Source: Mangifera indica
Taxonomy: Eukaryota > Streptophyta > Magnoliopsida > Sapindales > Anacardiaceae
Length of the DNA: 64,000 bases
NCBI RefSeq assembly: GCF_011075055.1
Contig: NC_058147.1
Coordinates: 1,550,001-1,614,000 of the forward strand
Direction: 5' to 3'
Under the pieces are notes generated by a model. It saw nothing but the letters and a program-made list of their open reading frames with translations. It ran no database searches and was not told where the DNA came from. Below are positions 36,351 through 48,252 of the stretch, one piece after another. Each line of letters begins with the position of its first letter. Position 1 is the first letter of the stretch. Made by a program: the position numbers and the translations under genes.

Positions 36351-38120
36351 ACACAATTATATATAAAAATCATTCGTATAAGTTTATTGTTAACAAAAAT
36401 GAAATTAAGTTGGAATCCGCACGCTTTTTGTTTTCGAGGTAGTTGAATGTTTTGTGGATGTAAAACTAATTTTCAAAGTCAAGGGCTTGTTGTAATTCTC
36501 ATGGAAAATGAACGTTCACCAGATGTTAGCTTTTCCAATGACCCTTTCAAACAATTGCCCTTTCTCTAAAATTTGTGAGGATAAGTCTAATTTGGGCTGG
36601 TTCAATTTGGATTGAGCTTAAACAAAGTTTAGCTTGAGATCAATTTGAATTCACAAAAGATTAGTTTGAGATCAAATATTGAGGTTTAAATTAGACTAAA
36701 AAACAATTTAAATTTAAATTTGATTTGAATTGGTTCAAATTCAAATGTTTTAATCAAATCAAACTTGACTTATCATAAAATTAAGTCTAATTTTAGCCTT
36801 AAACTCGACTTACTCAGTTTAAATCCAAACATAAGGATAATACAACAATAGCAAGTCCATTAAGGACAGGGAAGCGCAGCCCAAAAACCACTTGCAGTTG
36901 CGTCAAAAACAAGGAAGGTTCAAGTTTAGTATGTCAAGTTTTTTACTATGTTAGGGACTGAAGTTGTTTCTATTTATTTCATCATTTATCAACCAAAACT
37001 TCATCCATCTTCGCTTTTTATAGTGATTGTAAAATGTACTCGGAGCTTGCTGTGAACACAGTAATAATTGAAGCACCGCAATCACATGGCGAAGACTGAG
37101 AGTTGGGAATTTCAAAGCTAAAATGTGTTCACTGAAAATACTGAATTTTTAATTAAAAAAAGAAGGCAGAGATGGATGGGCAGGTAGTTCATAATTAAGG
37201 TCAGGTCAGTCCATGTGGGTCTTTTGTTTTTATTATTATTACTGCACTTTTCAGTTCTTTATCCTCCATCAACTCAAGCTCAACCAGAAAAGGGATCCCT
37301 TCTGCAGGCAATAAGAGAATTGCACATGGAGGCACACCAAGAAGAAGCTTCTCAATTTCAAAAATATCGCTGACTACGAGTGCAAAACTTAATTTAAGCA
37401 ACTTCATGAATTCTTGTTCATGAACTTCTGTACTTGTCTTTCAAGCTCGGGGGAAGTTCATAAACATTTTTTAATGCTATTGATATGCCATAAATGATTC
37501 TTTATAGGTAACGAGATTCGTATCATAAATTTTATTTCAAGAAATAGCACTGTTTGGGATCTGGATTTCCTAAAATAATTTTAACACAGAAGATGGAGAG
37601 TCTAGGATCCTTAAAAGAATTTGGTGAAAAATCCTAGCGGAGAGACTGTGATCAAGCTGTGACAATCTTTACCTAACTATATATATAAAATCTATAAACA
37701 ATAAATTATCGAAATCGATTCTTTGTCGTAGTTATTACCCAGTGGCTGGGTTTGGGTAGCAGTATGTATCAACTTTATTAAAGAAAAAGTTTGCAGGCTT
37801 GCACTTTGCAGTGAATTCTTTGATTTACCCAACTTATTCTTTCACATTAGTAAGAATTTGATAGGAGCATACCACCGGACTCTGGAGTTCCGATGCTTAC
37901 ATGGCACTGTCTCCCTGGTAGGGTCATGTGATTGTAATTGAAAATCTAAAACCATATAAATCTCGCATACTTTTCGAAATGAGATCAGAGTCACTTTGTC
38001 ATCCAGCTAAAAACAAAGCTGTTGCTTCTGGTACTGGTTAGGTGGCCTGTGTTCTTTTTTCCATCTCAGGAACAAAAACTACTAAGCATATGATAATCAT
38101 ATAATTATAGATTAGTTTGT

Positions 38121-39389
38121 TTATGGAATCATAGGAGCAAAGCTCTTACAATCAACAAAAGACTTCTGATTCCCACCTTGACAGAAGAAGAAAGTGTCAG
38201 GGCACCTATACAAACAGTTATCCACTAAACTCACATTCGCATAACCCGGTTTCATGCCCATTAAAACACCAGGTATGGGTCCGAACAAATAATTCCCACC
38301 CAATAACAACCTCTCAAACGACGACGCATTACCCCCTGGAACAGCTACTTTCAAAGCATACTGTGATGGTATCATTCCTGTGAACTTGTTATGCTCCAAG
38401 GAAAGAGCTGACAACTTTGGCATTGAAGCCATGAAAGCTGGTAAAAAACCTCGGAGCTCGTTAAAGCTTAAATCCAGAGCAATTAACTTACTAGTTAAGC
38501 CCATGTTACTTGGAACTTGTAAAAACGTGAAGTTGTTGTGGGAGAGAGTGAGTTGTTGTAAAGAAGGATGATCAAACAGAACTGAAACAATAGTACCAGA
38601 TAGCTTGTTGTGGCTGAGATCAAGAACTTGTAAGTACTTCAAGTCTCTCACATTCTCTGGGAGATATCCTTCCAAGTTGTTGTTACGAATCGAGAGCTCG
38701 ACAAGCGATGATGGCAATGCAGAGGGAAATTCTCCAGTGAAGTTATTATCACTTGCATCAAGAAAATACAAGTTTTTGAGAGAACCCAGAAAAGGAAACT
38801 CGCCGGAAATGTTGTTTTGTTGAATTTCTAGTCGTTTCAAGCTCTTCAAATCGTTGAAACTTACCGGTATCGGTCCCTGAAAATGGTTCTTGTCGAGATA
38901 AAGTTCTTCAAGATGAGAGAGTGATCCAAGAGAATCAGGTATTTCACCTGAAAGGGAGTTTCCGGAGAGACTGAGTCGATGTAAACGAGTTAACCTGGAG
39001 AGTGAACAGGGAACTGAGCCAGAGAAGGAGTTGTCAGAAATATCTAAGTTTTGTGCGTATGGAAGGTTCCAGTCGGTAGAAGTGAGAGAACCCGAGTATC
39101 CAACCGGGTCAAGAGTGATCTCAGTGACTCGGAATGCGCCGGCGACGACTCTGTCGCACCTGAACCCACATGTGAAGTGTTCACTGAAGAGGTAGTCACA
39201 TGGGTCCAATGAGAAGTCCCATGAACTCAAGCATGATCCAGCAGCTATGGAGCTGGGGTCTAGCCCCTTTTTCAGATCTTTGAGGACTTTCAAGTCTCCT
39301 GGGTGGGTTCTTGAATAGACAGCGTAAAGCAAGGCAGAAAATGTGACCATAAGTAAAAAGAAATGTGGTGTAGCCGAGTGTTTCGACAT
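38121..39389 (-). CDS. Secreted leucine-rich repeat protein, no kinase
   Basis: Single-exon gene of 422 residues. A hydrophobic signal peptide (about residues 10-25, FFLLMVTFSALLYAVYS) is followed by an LRR N-terminal cap (LKVLKDLKKGLDPSSI, SWDFSLDPCDYLF, two Cys pairs) and about ten plant-type LxxLxLxxNxLxGxIP repeats from residue 110 to about 375, for example LHRLSLSGNSLSGEIPDSLG. A C-terminal Cys cap (CLYRCPDTFFFCQGG) closes it. There is no transmembrane helix or kinase domain, so it should be an apoplastic LRR protein, possibly a ligand-binding or polygalacturonase-inhibitor-like protein. Several N-x-S/T sites (NNFT, NISG) suggest glycosylation. The role is unknown; I would not call it PGIP. 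The ATG at 39387-39389 directly precedes the signal peptide, so the start is well supported. Confidence 0.9.
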   Translation of the reverse strand: MSKHSATPHFFLLMVTFSALLYAVYSRTHPGDLKVLKDLKKGLDPSSIAAGSCLSSWDFSLDPCDYLFSEHFTCGFRCDRVVAGAFRVTEITLDPVGYSGSLTSTDWNLPYAQNLDISDNSFSGSVPCSLSRLTRLHRLSLSGNSLSGEIPDSLGSLSHLEELYLDKNHFQGPIPVSFNDLKSLKRLEIQQNNISGEFPFLGSLKNLYFLDASDNNFTGEFPSALPSSLVELSIRNNNLEGYLPENVRDLKYLQVLDLSHNKLSGTIVSVLFDHPSLQQLTLSHNNFTFLQVPSNMGLTSKLIALDLSFNELRGFLPAFMASMPKLSALSLEHNKFTGMIPSQYALKVAVPGGNASSFERLLLGGNYLFGPIPGVLMGMKPGYANVSLVDNCLYRCPDTFFFCQGGNQKSFVDCKSFAPMIP

Positions 39390-39512
39390 ACTTGTGCCGT
39401 ACCCGATTTTCGTTTCTGGGAAATTTTGGAACTGGAAATAGAAGATTTGTCACCGTGAAGGAAGATTTTGCTTGCAAAGAGTGAAAAGACGCTTTAGATA
39501 CATCATAAGCTT

Positions 39513-39518
39513 CACGTG
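39513..39518. promoter_or_regulatory. G-box (CACGTG) upstream of LRR gene
   Basis: Perfect G-box core within ttcacgtgatgtgacc, about 125 bp upstream of the LRR start codon, a usual position for bZIP/bHLH regulation. Evidence is motif and position only. Confidence 0.4.
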
Positions 39519-40084
39519 ATGTGACCATCCGATTTGCATTAAAAATTAAGTCTAATTAGGAGCCCATCTGAGATGTGGGATTGGACAGTACCGTACTTCT
39601 TTTGCTTCTAGAAGAATTTCGGCTGGCTATGATTTTGCCGGCGATTAATTAGCAAGACTGGACTGGGTCTGGGTCTAGGCCTGGAACTGGTACAGGAGCT
39701 GAAAATGGCTAGAAAGGCTCAATACCATTCGGCTTTTGTTATTTTCGAATTAACAATTTCCTGTTGAAGGTGAGACATTCCAGAGTCAAGAATATGTATG
39801 ATTCAAGCCGGCCATTTCAGATACTCAAGAAGTTTGGAAATTGCATTCTGAATTCTTATAATTCAATGTTTTAATATCAGACCAGGCCAGAATCTGTCTT
39901 CATATCTCATCATGTAATTATAAAATTTTAAATTAAAGATAAAATAACAGACATTATTTATATATTCAATTATATATTAAAAAATATGTACACATAATAT
40001 TACTCTTTTCTTAATAAATCCCAAAATTAAATTAACTTTTAAAAAAACAATAAAATTATATATATAAACAATGATCACAAACTT

Positions 40085-40183
40085 AAATATAAATAATAAC
40101 ATATCATCATATGATTAAATAATTTTGATTTAACGATAAAACAATATCTGATCATATAATAACATGTCATTATTTGTATTTAA
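40085..40183. repeat. Short palindromic AT-rich repeat, copy 4
   Basis: Left arm aaataataacatatcatcat, right arm in reverse complement aaataatgacatgttattat, both followed by atgat(t/c)a(g/a)at. A partial relative lies at about 39907-39962. Confidence 0.6.
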
Positions 40184-40702
40184 ATTTATGTTCATTTTTC
40201 GTGTACATGGTGTTACTCAAAAAAAGCATTGCTACCTGTTAAAGTCCGCAAATCCTTTAAACCACAACCCAATGTAGTAGCTTGCCTGGTTAAACTCTAG
40301 CCATTGGACCATTCCCCTAGAGAGTGTTGGCTTTGGATCCAGGTTGAATTGAAAGGTCCGGTCCAGTCTGAGTTTCCGATCATTGCTTATAGTCCCATTG
40401 ACTAAAGTTTTAAGGGAGATGCAGTTGGCTCCTTGCGGATGACGCGATATTATTACCAATATAACCTACGTCTCACCCAAATGCATACAAATGTCAGAGA
40501 AGAAATAGCTCTATGAAATACAAAATGCCTTGTAGAATTAGTAAGTATCCTATTCTCCCTTCATCCAAAAGACCTAGTTACAATACTACAGATGCAAACA
40601 TGGCTGGAAAAAGGAACCCAGAAAGTGCAACCAAAAATTAGCACCTTCTGAGGGCATGGCATTCTAGTTCATGATATTTGAGCGATGATTCAAACTTGGA
40701 GC

Positions 40703-43700
40703 TCATGAATTTGGTTTTTCTTTGGAGATGCTATCCAGGTACCGTTTTGTGCAAGTTTGGTTTGTCTCAAATATGAATGGCATTCCCCTTATCTGCAAAT
40801 TCACCATTTACAGTAAAATTGAAATGAAGGTAACAGAAATTCTGGAAGCTCAATGCATCACTAAAAGTATAAACATGACTACACATCAATGGATCTAAAA
40901 CATTCTACTGTATTTTATTTAGGCATAACAGAAAAGATTATAACAATTTCTAAACAATCAGAATTTATCAAAATGATGTAGGAGTCAGAAGCATACTTCC
41001 CCAGAATTTTTTTTTGCTGACAATCAAACTATCGGATAAAACATTAAACGTTTGCTAAATAAATATATAGTCTGTATATGAGAAAACATTTTCAAATTAT
41101 CAAAGGCCATAGAACATGTCAAAATGCCTAAACATGGTTCTATTTTACAATGCTATTTTATGTGTAACTATCTCCCAAATATCCATTTAAAAAATCATTC
41201 CCCACACCAGATAATGAAAAGGGAAAAAATTTTAGAGCTAAGGTCTCATATGCATTCCATATTCTAAATGAAAAATCTACCTCCTTCCCACTCAGGTTAG
41301 AGTTAAGCAAATCGTCCAATTGAAGGCTAACAAAAGTCTACTCCTAAAAAAGATAAAATTAATGCTACTGCCACCAAAATGAAGGGCCGTTTTATAGATG
41401 GGGCGAAGTTTCTGCGGGTGACAATGACATTAATTTGATTCCACCCAATTGGAGACAGGAGAAACACATAACCAACCGCTAAAAAACACCATAAAATAAA
41501 AATCAAAATTGAGCAACATAAACACAATTGATGGCTTATTTGGAAATGGTTGAAAATCTAGCTGCCTAACACTGATTCATGTGGGCACTAATGTAGGATT
41601 TGATACACTGAGGTTCAGTGCTGATATAATTAAAGAGAATTGGGCATAAATATTTTATCAATGGTGACTTAGCACTGGTTATTTTCTGGAAAATGGAATA
41701 CAAATGTAAGCGAAACAGACTACTAGGAGAATATAAAAACTTGCACATTCCTACACCTAGGAAGTTTCACATATTTTGCAATAAAGCAATTACAACCAAC
41801 AGATCATTATCATAATTGAGAAGGAACTCTGTATACAAACCTCAATCAAACAACTGGAATTAAGGGTCAGACTCTGTCCAGGGGCTACTTCCTTGCTATT
41901 TACTGATATTGAAAACTTGCCGAGATTTTTCAAATGAAAAGATCCAACTTTGTCCATACTTATGATTGCCTATGCCATTGAGAAAAAAGGATTTATGAAA
42001 AACATAGGAAATATACTTTGTCGAGTTTAATAAAAGCAAACAGACGCAGGTTTGTAGATATATCTCGATATTATATTTCATATAGCTTATCCAAATTCAT
42101 TTTCTATTTGTTACCAGGCATATGGACTCTTACATATGAATAAATGATTACAATAACCTTAATCATAGTCACAAAGCATCAGTGTAATTCAATAGATTTA
42201 AAGCTGCATAAAGGTGTTGAAACTAAATGTGAATGAAGTGAAAATGAAACAATTCTCACCTGCTGTCGAGATATTTTATTTGCACGCCCTTTTCTTCCTA
42301 AGTCAATGTCAACAATAACATCCTCTGTACCTCTACCAAGTAAAACCTATGCAAATAAAATTGATAAATTCTTACACAAAATTCAAAAATTAATAATAAA
42401 AGAATGCTCCTGTGGAATAAAATTGAACCTCAGTATACCACATAAATTGAGTTATAAAACTTATATTGGACTATAGGGGCTCAGTAAGCTTCAAGTTTTA
42501 CAAACAGAGCAATTAACAATGCTCCAGGTTCTACAAATGTGATCAACTACCTATGCTCATTTTATGCAAAATATAGTTTCCTAATTCCAGAATAAAGTAT
42601 TTAGTAAGGCTTTCAAAATTTATGAGGTAATAGTATTATTATAATAAAATGTTATTTGGAGGGAAACCCCTGCAAAGAGAGAGAAATGAAAAAAACAAAA
42701 AAGGTAATTAAGATTATTATATCCAACAAATAGTAAAACAAGAGTTTGTAGCATTTAAAATACCTCTGGTTTCTTAATATAATGCTTTGAATAGCGGCCA
42801 TACAAAATGGCAAAGGCTCCATGAGAAGCAATGGCTCTTTGCATGTAAGCATTAGCACCCTGTTCAAGCCTCATAATCGCCTTCTTAGAATCTTCATGCT
42901 GATATTTTGAGACTACAAATAAAAAACAATTAAGAACAAAGGACTGAAAAAATGAAAAGAATAACAATGTTTTCTTCTGGTAATTGAGAATTTCACACAT
43001 TTGTAAAATGCAATCTGTCTGAAGGCAAGACATGTCTACAGGATAAATACAAGAACAAGACAAAAAGCAAACATATGACATAATTCACAAATGAATACCA
43101 TATCATATATGTTATTTATTTATGGATCAATGAAAAGCAACAAAGATACCTTGAAGAATCATCTTTCTCAAACAACAAGAAAAGGTACATCCAATAAACT
43201 TTCAGTCACAATAGAGCATGCCCAACCAACAAGTACCTCAAAACATACACACACAAAAAAAAAAAAATAGACATTTAATGTCATCATTTGATCCCCCCCT
43301 ATAACCATTAATTTAAGCCATAAGAAGTAAATGATCAACTGCAGAGGATTTTCAAAGAACATTTACAACACATTTCCGCTGCATGGACAAATACAGGAAA
43401 AAGAACAAATAATCTCAATTACCTTCCTGCTCATATAAATCCTGGTCATCTGGATCCAAGTCCATATCAAGTATCTGATTTACAAAAAACACAATTTAAT
43501 TAAACTCAAAAGAGTGGAAAAAAGCAATAAATTAATCAAAGAAACAAAAAAATCATACACCAACTAGAAACTTCAATTTCAAGATTTACCATTGCCTCAA
43601 CATCAGAAAAATATGGTACATCATCATCACTCTCAATTGATAGCTCTATCTCTGAAGTTGGAGGATTTATGACAGGTTCTGAATCAGGGATATTTATAGA

Positions 43701-46700
43701 TCCTGCTTCTGCATTTGATGCTTGACGATCTTGAATAGCTTCCAGAGCATCTAATTCCTGTTTAATGCCACTAGCATTTCTTTCATGGCTTTTGTAGCCA
43801 TCAGAGCCAATAGCTGGCTTCTCTGGAAAAGAATCCATCAAGGAACAACCAAGATCCTTCACCAATGCTATCTCCTCATTCTCTTCCTTCAGTCTTGCAT
43901 GCTGAAGAGCGTCTGTGCCAATATTCACTGCATTAATTTGTTTGGAACCACCAGAAGCAATAGCTGAAGTTCTAGATGCCAAATGTGGGGACTTAAATTT
44001 AACTCCACAATCAAGAACCAAGTGCAGTTGACGTTTTTCTGGTATCACCTGTGATCCAATCATTTCAGATGAGACATGAGATTGTACAAGGTTTTCCTGA
44101 TCTCTCAGCATCAAGACTGGATTTCCTTCATTAGAACTTTGGCTGCTTCGAAAGTCCCTAACAGAGCTAGAAATTGGATTACCAACTTCTTTAAAATTGC
44201 GCTGGGTAGCAATGGGAGATGAGGGACGGTGTGTATGAATGAGTAGGAAAACATCATCATTGGAAGGAATATCTGGATCTTCCGTGTTCAATGTGCAGCA
44301 AATAATTCCATCAACCAGTTCAGGATGAGGATCCAGAGCAGATGCAGAAGATTGCATTTGGACTTTTCCAACTGACTCTGTAGGAAGTATACCACATGAA
44401 TTTGATAGGGTAGCCGGTGTCTCTTGTTCTGCAGTGGGCAAGCGGTCTTCATTGACCTCATTTGGTGAACTCAACAAAAGTGAAAGACCATCATAGTAAG
44501 TCTTATCAATTATTTCTTTTCCATCAACATCCATAAGGAGGAGTTCATCATTTGTAAAGTTGAGAAGAGAATTAGACAATTCAGCCAGATAATTTTCTGT
44601 GCTAGCAGCAGGACTTTTTGAATCATCACATGACATCTGTATCTTTAAATTTGAATCTGCATGGACAAAGTCACATCCTGGTGCACTTGTGTCCTCACCA
44701 CCATCATCATTAAGTGCAAATGTATCTCCAGTATGCATATCTTTTTCTCTAAGGCTGTCATCAACTGGAATAGCTGGAGTTGATATCTCTTCAACTGCTT
44801 TCCAGATTGGCATCTCAGGAAGTGGAGATGGGTACTCCAAGTTCTGAAATGAACCATTGCACTCAGGAATAGGTGCATGAAAGACCTGGTTACCTTCAAA
44901 CTCAGAACAAACATTTCCTGGATCATTATGAATTTGTCCATAGGCAGATGGTGGATTTGCATCTAAATGTTCTGCTCCAAACAGGCCAGGAAGTTTTGGT
45001 TGACCCAAATCCTCAAGCCCAGGGCCATGCCTTGTAAAAGGAGGATTCTCTTCAAATATATCAGGAATATCTTCTTGAATATTATCATGCTGCATAACAA
45101 AATCTTCATCAACTGGGTGAACAAGTTCCCCATGAAAACCATGAGCTAGGCAACCATTCTCACCAACAGTTCCACCATCCAGTTCAGGAAAAGCATGCGC
45201 CATATTATCCAAATTCAATTCTTGTAGTCCATAATGATTTGGCATTGGATGGCTCAGCATGCAGTTTCCAGATAGAGGTTCTTCTTCATTTCCTAAGAAA
45301 TTTTCATTGCCATGTGCAACAAGAAAACTCAAATCCATAGGGTTAAAAGGTTCATTTCGAATTCTCTTATGCAAAGCATAATAACAACTGCGGACAGTTT
45401 CTACTTTTCTCTTACCAGAAAATTTTCTGTTTTCTTTTGAATTTCCAGCTCTACTGAATTTTGATGGTAGAGTGGGTGCAGAACGCTCAAAATCAATCAT
45501 GTGAAAAGAAGCCTCAGCAGAAACAACTGGATCATAAAGAAGAGAATGCCACCTAGCTTGCAGTTCTTGAACAGTGAATTTCCTGGAGAAAAGCACCGCA
45601 CCTTTAGCAAGTGATTCCAAGGAAGCACCAGCCTGCAGCAGAAGTCAGATATAGAATCAAACATAAAGAAGAATTAATTATGACTCATAGCAAGATAAAC
45701 AAATGGTTACACAATGAATACATTGGCAGGGGTATTTCCTGTCTCCAATTCTCTTCAAAGGAAAAGGAATATAAATTCAAAATAACAAATAGAGAATAAA
45801 CAAGGCCATTTGCAACTCTCTGTGATCAGTCATCCTATAAAAACACAATTACAACATACTAGCAGGAACAGATAACAAAGATGAAAACAAGGTGGAGGTT
45901 TGAACAGCCTATGCATTCTGATTCTCAAGAATATTAAGCTACTCTCACTATAAATATTTGTCATTCAAACACTGAATTTAGAGAATTTTTTCTTTTTGTA
46001 TGCTTTCTAAATAAATCACAAGAAATCTACAATGACAGCATAACATTACTTCCTTCAGCCATCCTGCACTTAACACTGGCCACTATGGTCTAAATCCTGA
46101 AAAACGAGCAAACTGTCATGCCAGTTTAGGAAACCTAAAAGCTTTTGCCACACGAATTTCATCATCTACCTAGCACTATTCAATAGCAAGCCTTAAAGTA
46201 GCAACTCCAAAACACTAGGAAGTTTGGCCTCCAGATATAAACTATTCATGAATAGTAAGCAGAAATATATGATTCTGCCAAACCTGCCACTAGGTAGAAT
46301 ATTCAGCTTCCATCAATTTCAACAAACTGAAATAGTTTCCTGAGTAAAGAAACACTAAAAATGGCACTGTTATATAACCTACGAAAACAGATTAAAGAAT
46401 AACACCTAAAGGGGTCGCTTCAATCTTCAAGTAGTTACAAGCACTTGACTGATTAGAGGGTTTCATTCGAAACCTAATTGAGAAAAATCTTCCAATGGTA
46501 ACGCATAACAGATGTTATAACGGAATAGAAACACCATTTATTAAACTAATTGATGTTTTGAACACAAAATACAGCGCAGTTATTTCCATATTAACACTTC
46601 ATAACATAACAATGCGTCATAAAAAGAAAAGAAAAAAAGAAATACCTCAATAGAGTTTTTTAGCAGAAGGTCATCTTCTGGTAACCAAGGAGAAATTGGA

Positions 46701-46714
46701 GCGAGAGCTCCCAT
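40703..46714 (-). CDS. MCRS1-like protein: microspherule N-domain plus FHA domain
   Basis: Plant homologue of microspherule protein 1, a nuclear protein of INO80/NSL-type chromatin complexes. Seven exons in frame: 46646-46714, 43590-45632, 43423-43474, 42764-42912, 42260-42346, 41841-41969 and 40703-40792, 872 residues. The N-domain reads ISPWLPEDDLLLKNSIEAG, then ESLAKGAVLFSRKFTVQEL, then QARWHSLLYDPVVSAEAS. A basic patch (SGKRKVETVRSCYYALHKRI) follows, then about 580 residues of acidic low-complexity sequence. The C-terminal FHA domain (about residues 770-870) shows VLLGRGTEDVIVDIDLG, NKISRQQAII, GSFHLKNLGK and GQSLTLNSSCLIEI, so the phosphopeptide-binding Arg/Ser/Asn positions are present. 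Four small exons code for the linker and FHA. A telo-box-like aaaccctaaa lies upstream at about 46850. Start and stop are both firm. Confidence 0.93.
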
Positions 46715-47143
46715 CACTAAAATCTATCAAAAACTTTTCTTTGTCTCCACTCTCTACTTGACTCTCCCTCCCTCTCTCTTAGAGCTTGCTTGTTTCCTGT
46801 GAGAGGGAGACGTGGAAATAGCACAGAGCTGGGGATTAAGCAGAGAAAAAAACCCTAAATATAATAATATTATTAGTTTATTATATATTTATAAATAATT
46901 GCGTTTGTTTGGGCTGACAAGCACGGTGAGCATTTTATAAATGAACACTGGGCAATGACTCGGCGGTTTCAGATGACAGCGGATTTCATGGATTTTCTGT
47001 GGAATCTTTGTCAGGTCAAGGCACGTGCGATTCTTCTTCTACAGAAGATGACGAGAACGAAGGGAAAGGAATTTAATTATAATACCTTATATTTTGCCTC
47101 AAGTTTTCGTGCCACACAAGAAATCCTCTGAATAATTTTGGAA

Positions 47144-47660
47144 GGCCAATAGACTTATTTCCACACTCTCACTCACCCAAGGTTTACTCCAGCACCAAAC
47201 TTTCACCTATTAAAAATTTAAATATTAATTATTAAAGATAACAAAATAAATTAAATTTAAAGAAATAATTATTATTTAATTAATAATATTAAAAATAAAA
47301 TTTAAAATTTTTATCTCTTTTTTCATCTAAATTTTAAAAACTAATAATTTTCCCTCTCAATCTAAATTTTAAAAAATTGTCTCCAAGTTTTTCCTTTTTT
47401 CCTTCTTTGACAAGCATTTTTGTCTCCTGTTGACTTTGTTTTTCTACCTACCTTCTTCATTGAATTTCTCTCTCATTTGTGCAATTTTTGAATATTTAAT
47501 TAAATATTTAAATTATATATTATTATTTGATTAAATATTATTTTTATTTTTAATTCAAAATTATCTAATTATATAAGAAAAATCATTTAAATAAGCATTT
47601 AACTACTCAAAACGATATGCAGATAATTTTATTAAATTAATAAATAGGTCAAACGACTAT
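47144..47660. mobile_element. Truncated/nested long-TIR element ends
   Basis: ggccaatagacttatttcc at 47144 is a clear left tip of the 13375/30805 family. A second tip, ggtcaaacgactattttc near 47647, matches the tip of the 61558 element in the same orientation. I could not find either right end, so this looks like two truncated or nested copies rather than one whole element. The right boundary is uncertain. Confidence 0.45.
47511..47590. repeat. Short palindromic AT-rich repeat, copy 5
   Basis: Contains the family core tattatttgattaaatatta and its partner attatctaattatataag in opposite sense. Embedded in the truncated-element region. Confidence 0.45.
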
Positions 47661-48252
47661 TTTCTATCTAAGTTTTGATGAAACGACAAATTTTTTTCAT
47701 TTTAAATTTAAAAAAATTTTAACTTCCTATTTATTATTCAGATGAGTTTCATCTTAACTTTTCTCTCCAATAAGCTTTTTGCCATAGATATAGGGTAGGG
47801 ATATATCTGTTAAGGCAAACAAGACCCAGTGCGGATTGACTCAAAAGAGATAGCTCGAAATTAATTAAAAATTAATAAATTATGATTTAAATTTGAATTT
47901 GATTCAAATCAATTTAAACTTAAAGATTTGAATCAATTTATCCGATTTAAGTTTGAATTAAATCAAACTTGAGAGGATAATAGGACCCAACTTTCATTCT
48001 TGGTCAGTTTGGGCCCAATGTGATCCAGTCCAAAGAGCTACATGGGCCTAGACAAAAGCAGGAAGGATCTACTTAAATAAACCACATTTAAATAGTATCC
48101 ATCATCGTCGTCGTCGTCCTAACACATACAAGCAGTGAAACCAAGACACAAGCCAAGAGTAATACACAACTGAATGCAAACGCAGCTTCAAACACTGCAA
48201 TAAGTCCTCAGTCTTAAAAAATATAGAATAATAAGGAAGCTTTGATATAGCG

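Larger units (their letters stand above)
31633..38120. other. Gene-poor AT-rich region
   Basis: About 6.5 kb without a supportable gene. It contains a diverged pair of repeats at about 32640-32890 built on ttttattgatgt/gagatttattttatcatt units, a mixed tgtg/tata microsatellite at 34700-34775, a palindromic repeat copy at 36260-36350 and an AAATTTGAATTTGATT-rich stretch at 36600-36800. The ORF at 32220 (96 codons) has a run of eight lysine-rich residues from poly-A and no family content. Confidence 0.5.
39390..40702. other. Intergenic: LRR gene promoter and palindromic repeats
   Basis: The left 250 bp is the promoter side of the LRR gene. The middle, about 39900-40190, is AT-rich with one complete and one partial copy of the palindromic repeat. 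The right part leads into the 3' end of the MCRS1-like gene. The 75-codon ORF at 40232 is not recognisable. Confidence 0.5.
46715..48252. other. Intergenic: MCRS1 promoter and transposon fragments
   Basis: The right-hand neighbour of the MCRS1-like start has a pyrimidine-rich leader and aaccctaaat (46851-46860), a telo-box in reverse. Beyond 47140 the sequence is built from pieces of long-TIR elements and a palindromic repeat copy. A (gtc)n run near 48103-48118 lies in the 3' region of AP3. Confidence 0.55.

Noticed and set aside
40793..42259. ORFs at 41327, 41566 and 41896 (minus)
   Set aside because: They fall in introns of the MCRS1-like gene; only 41841-41969 is coding, and in a different frame.
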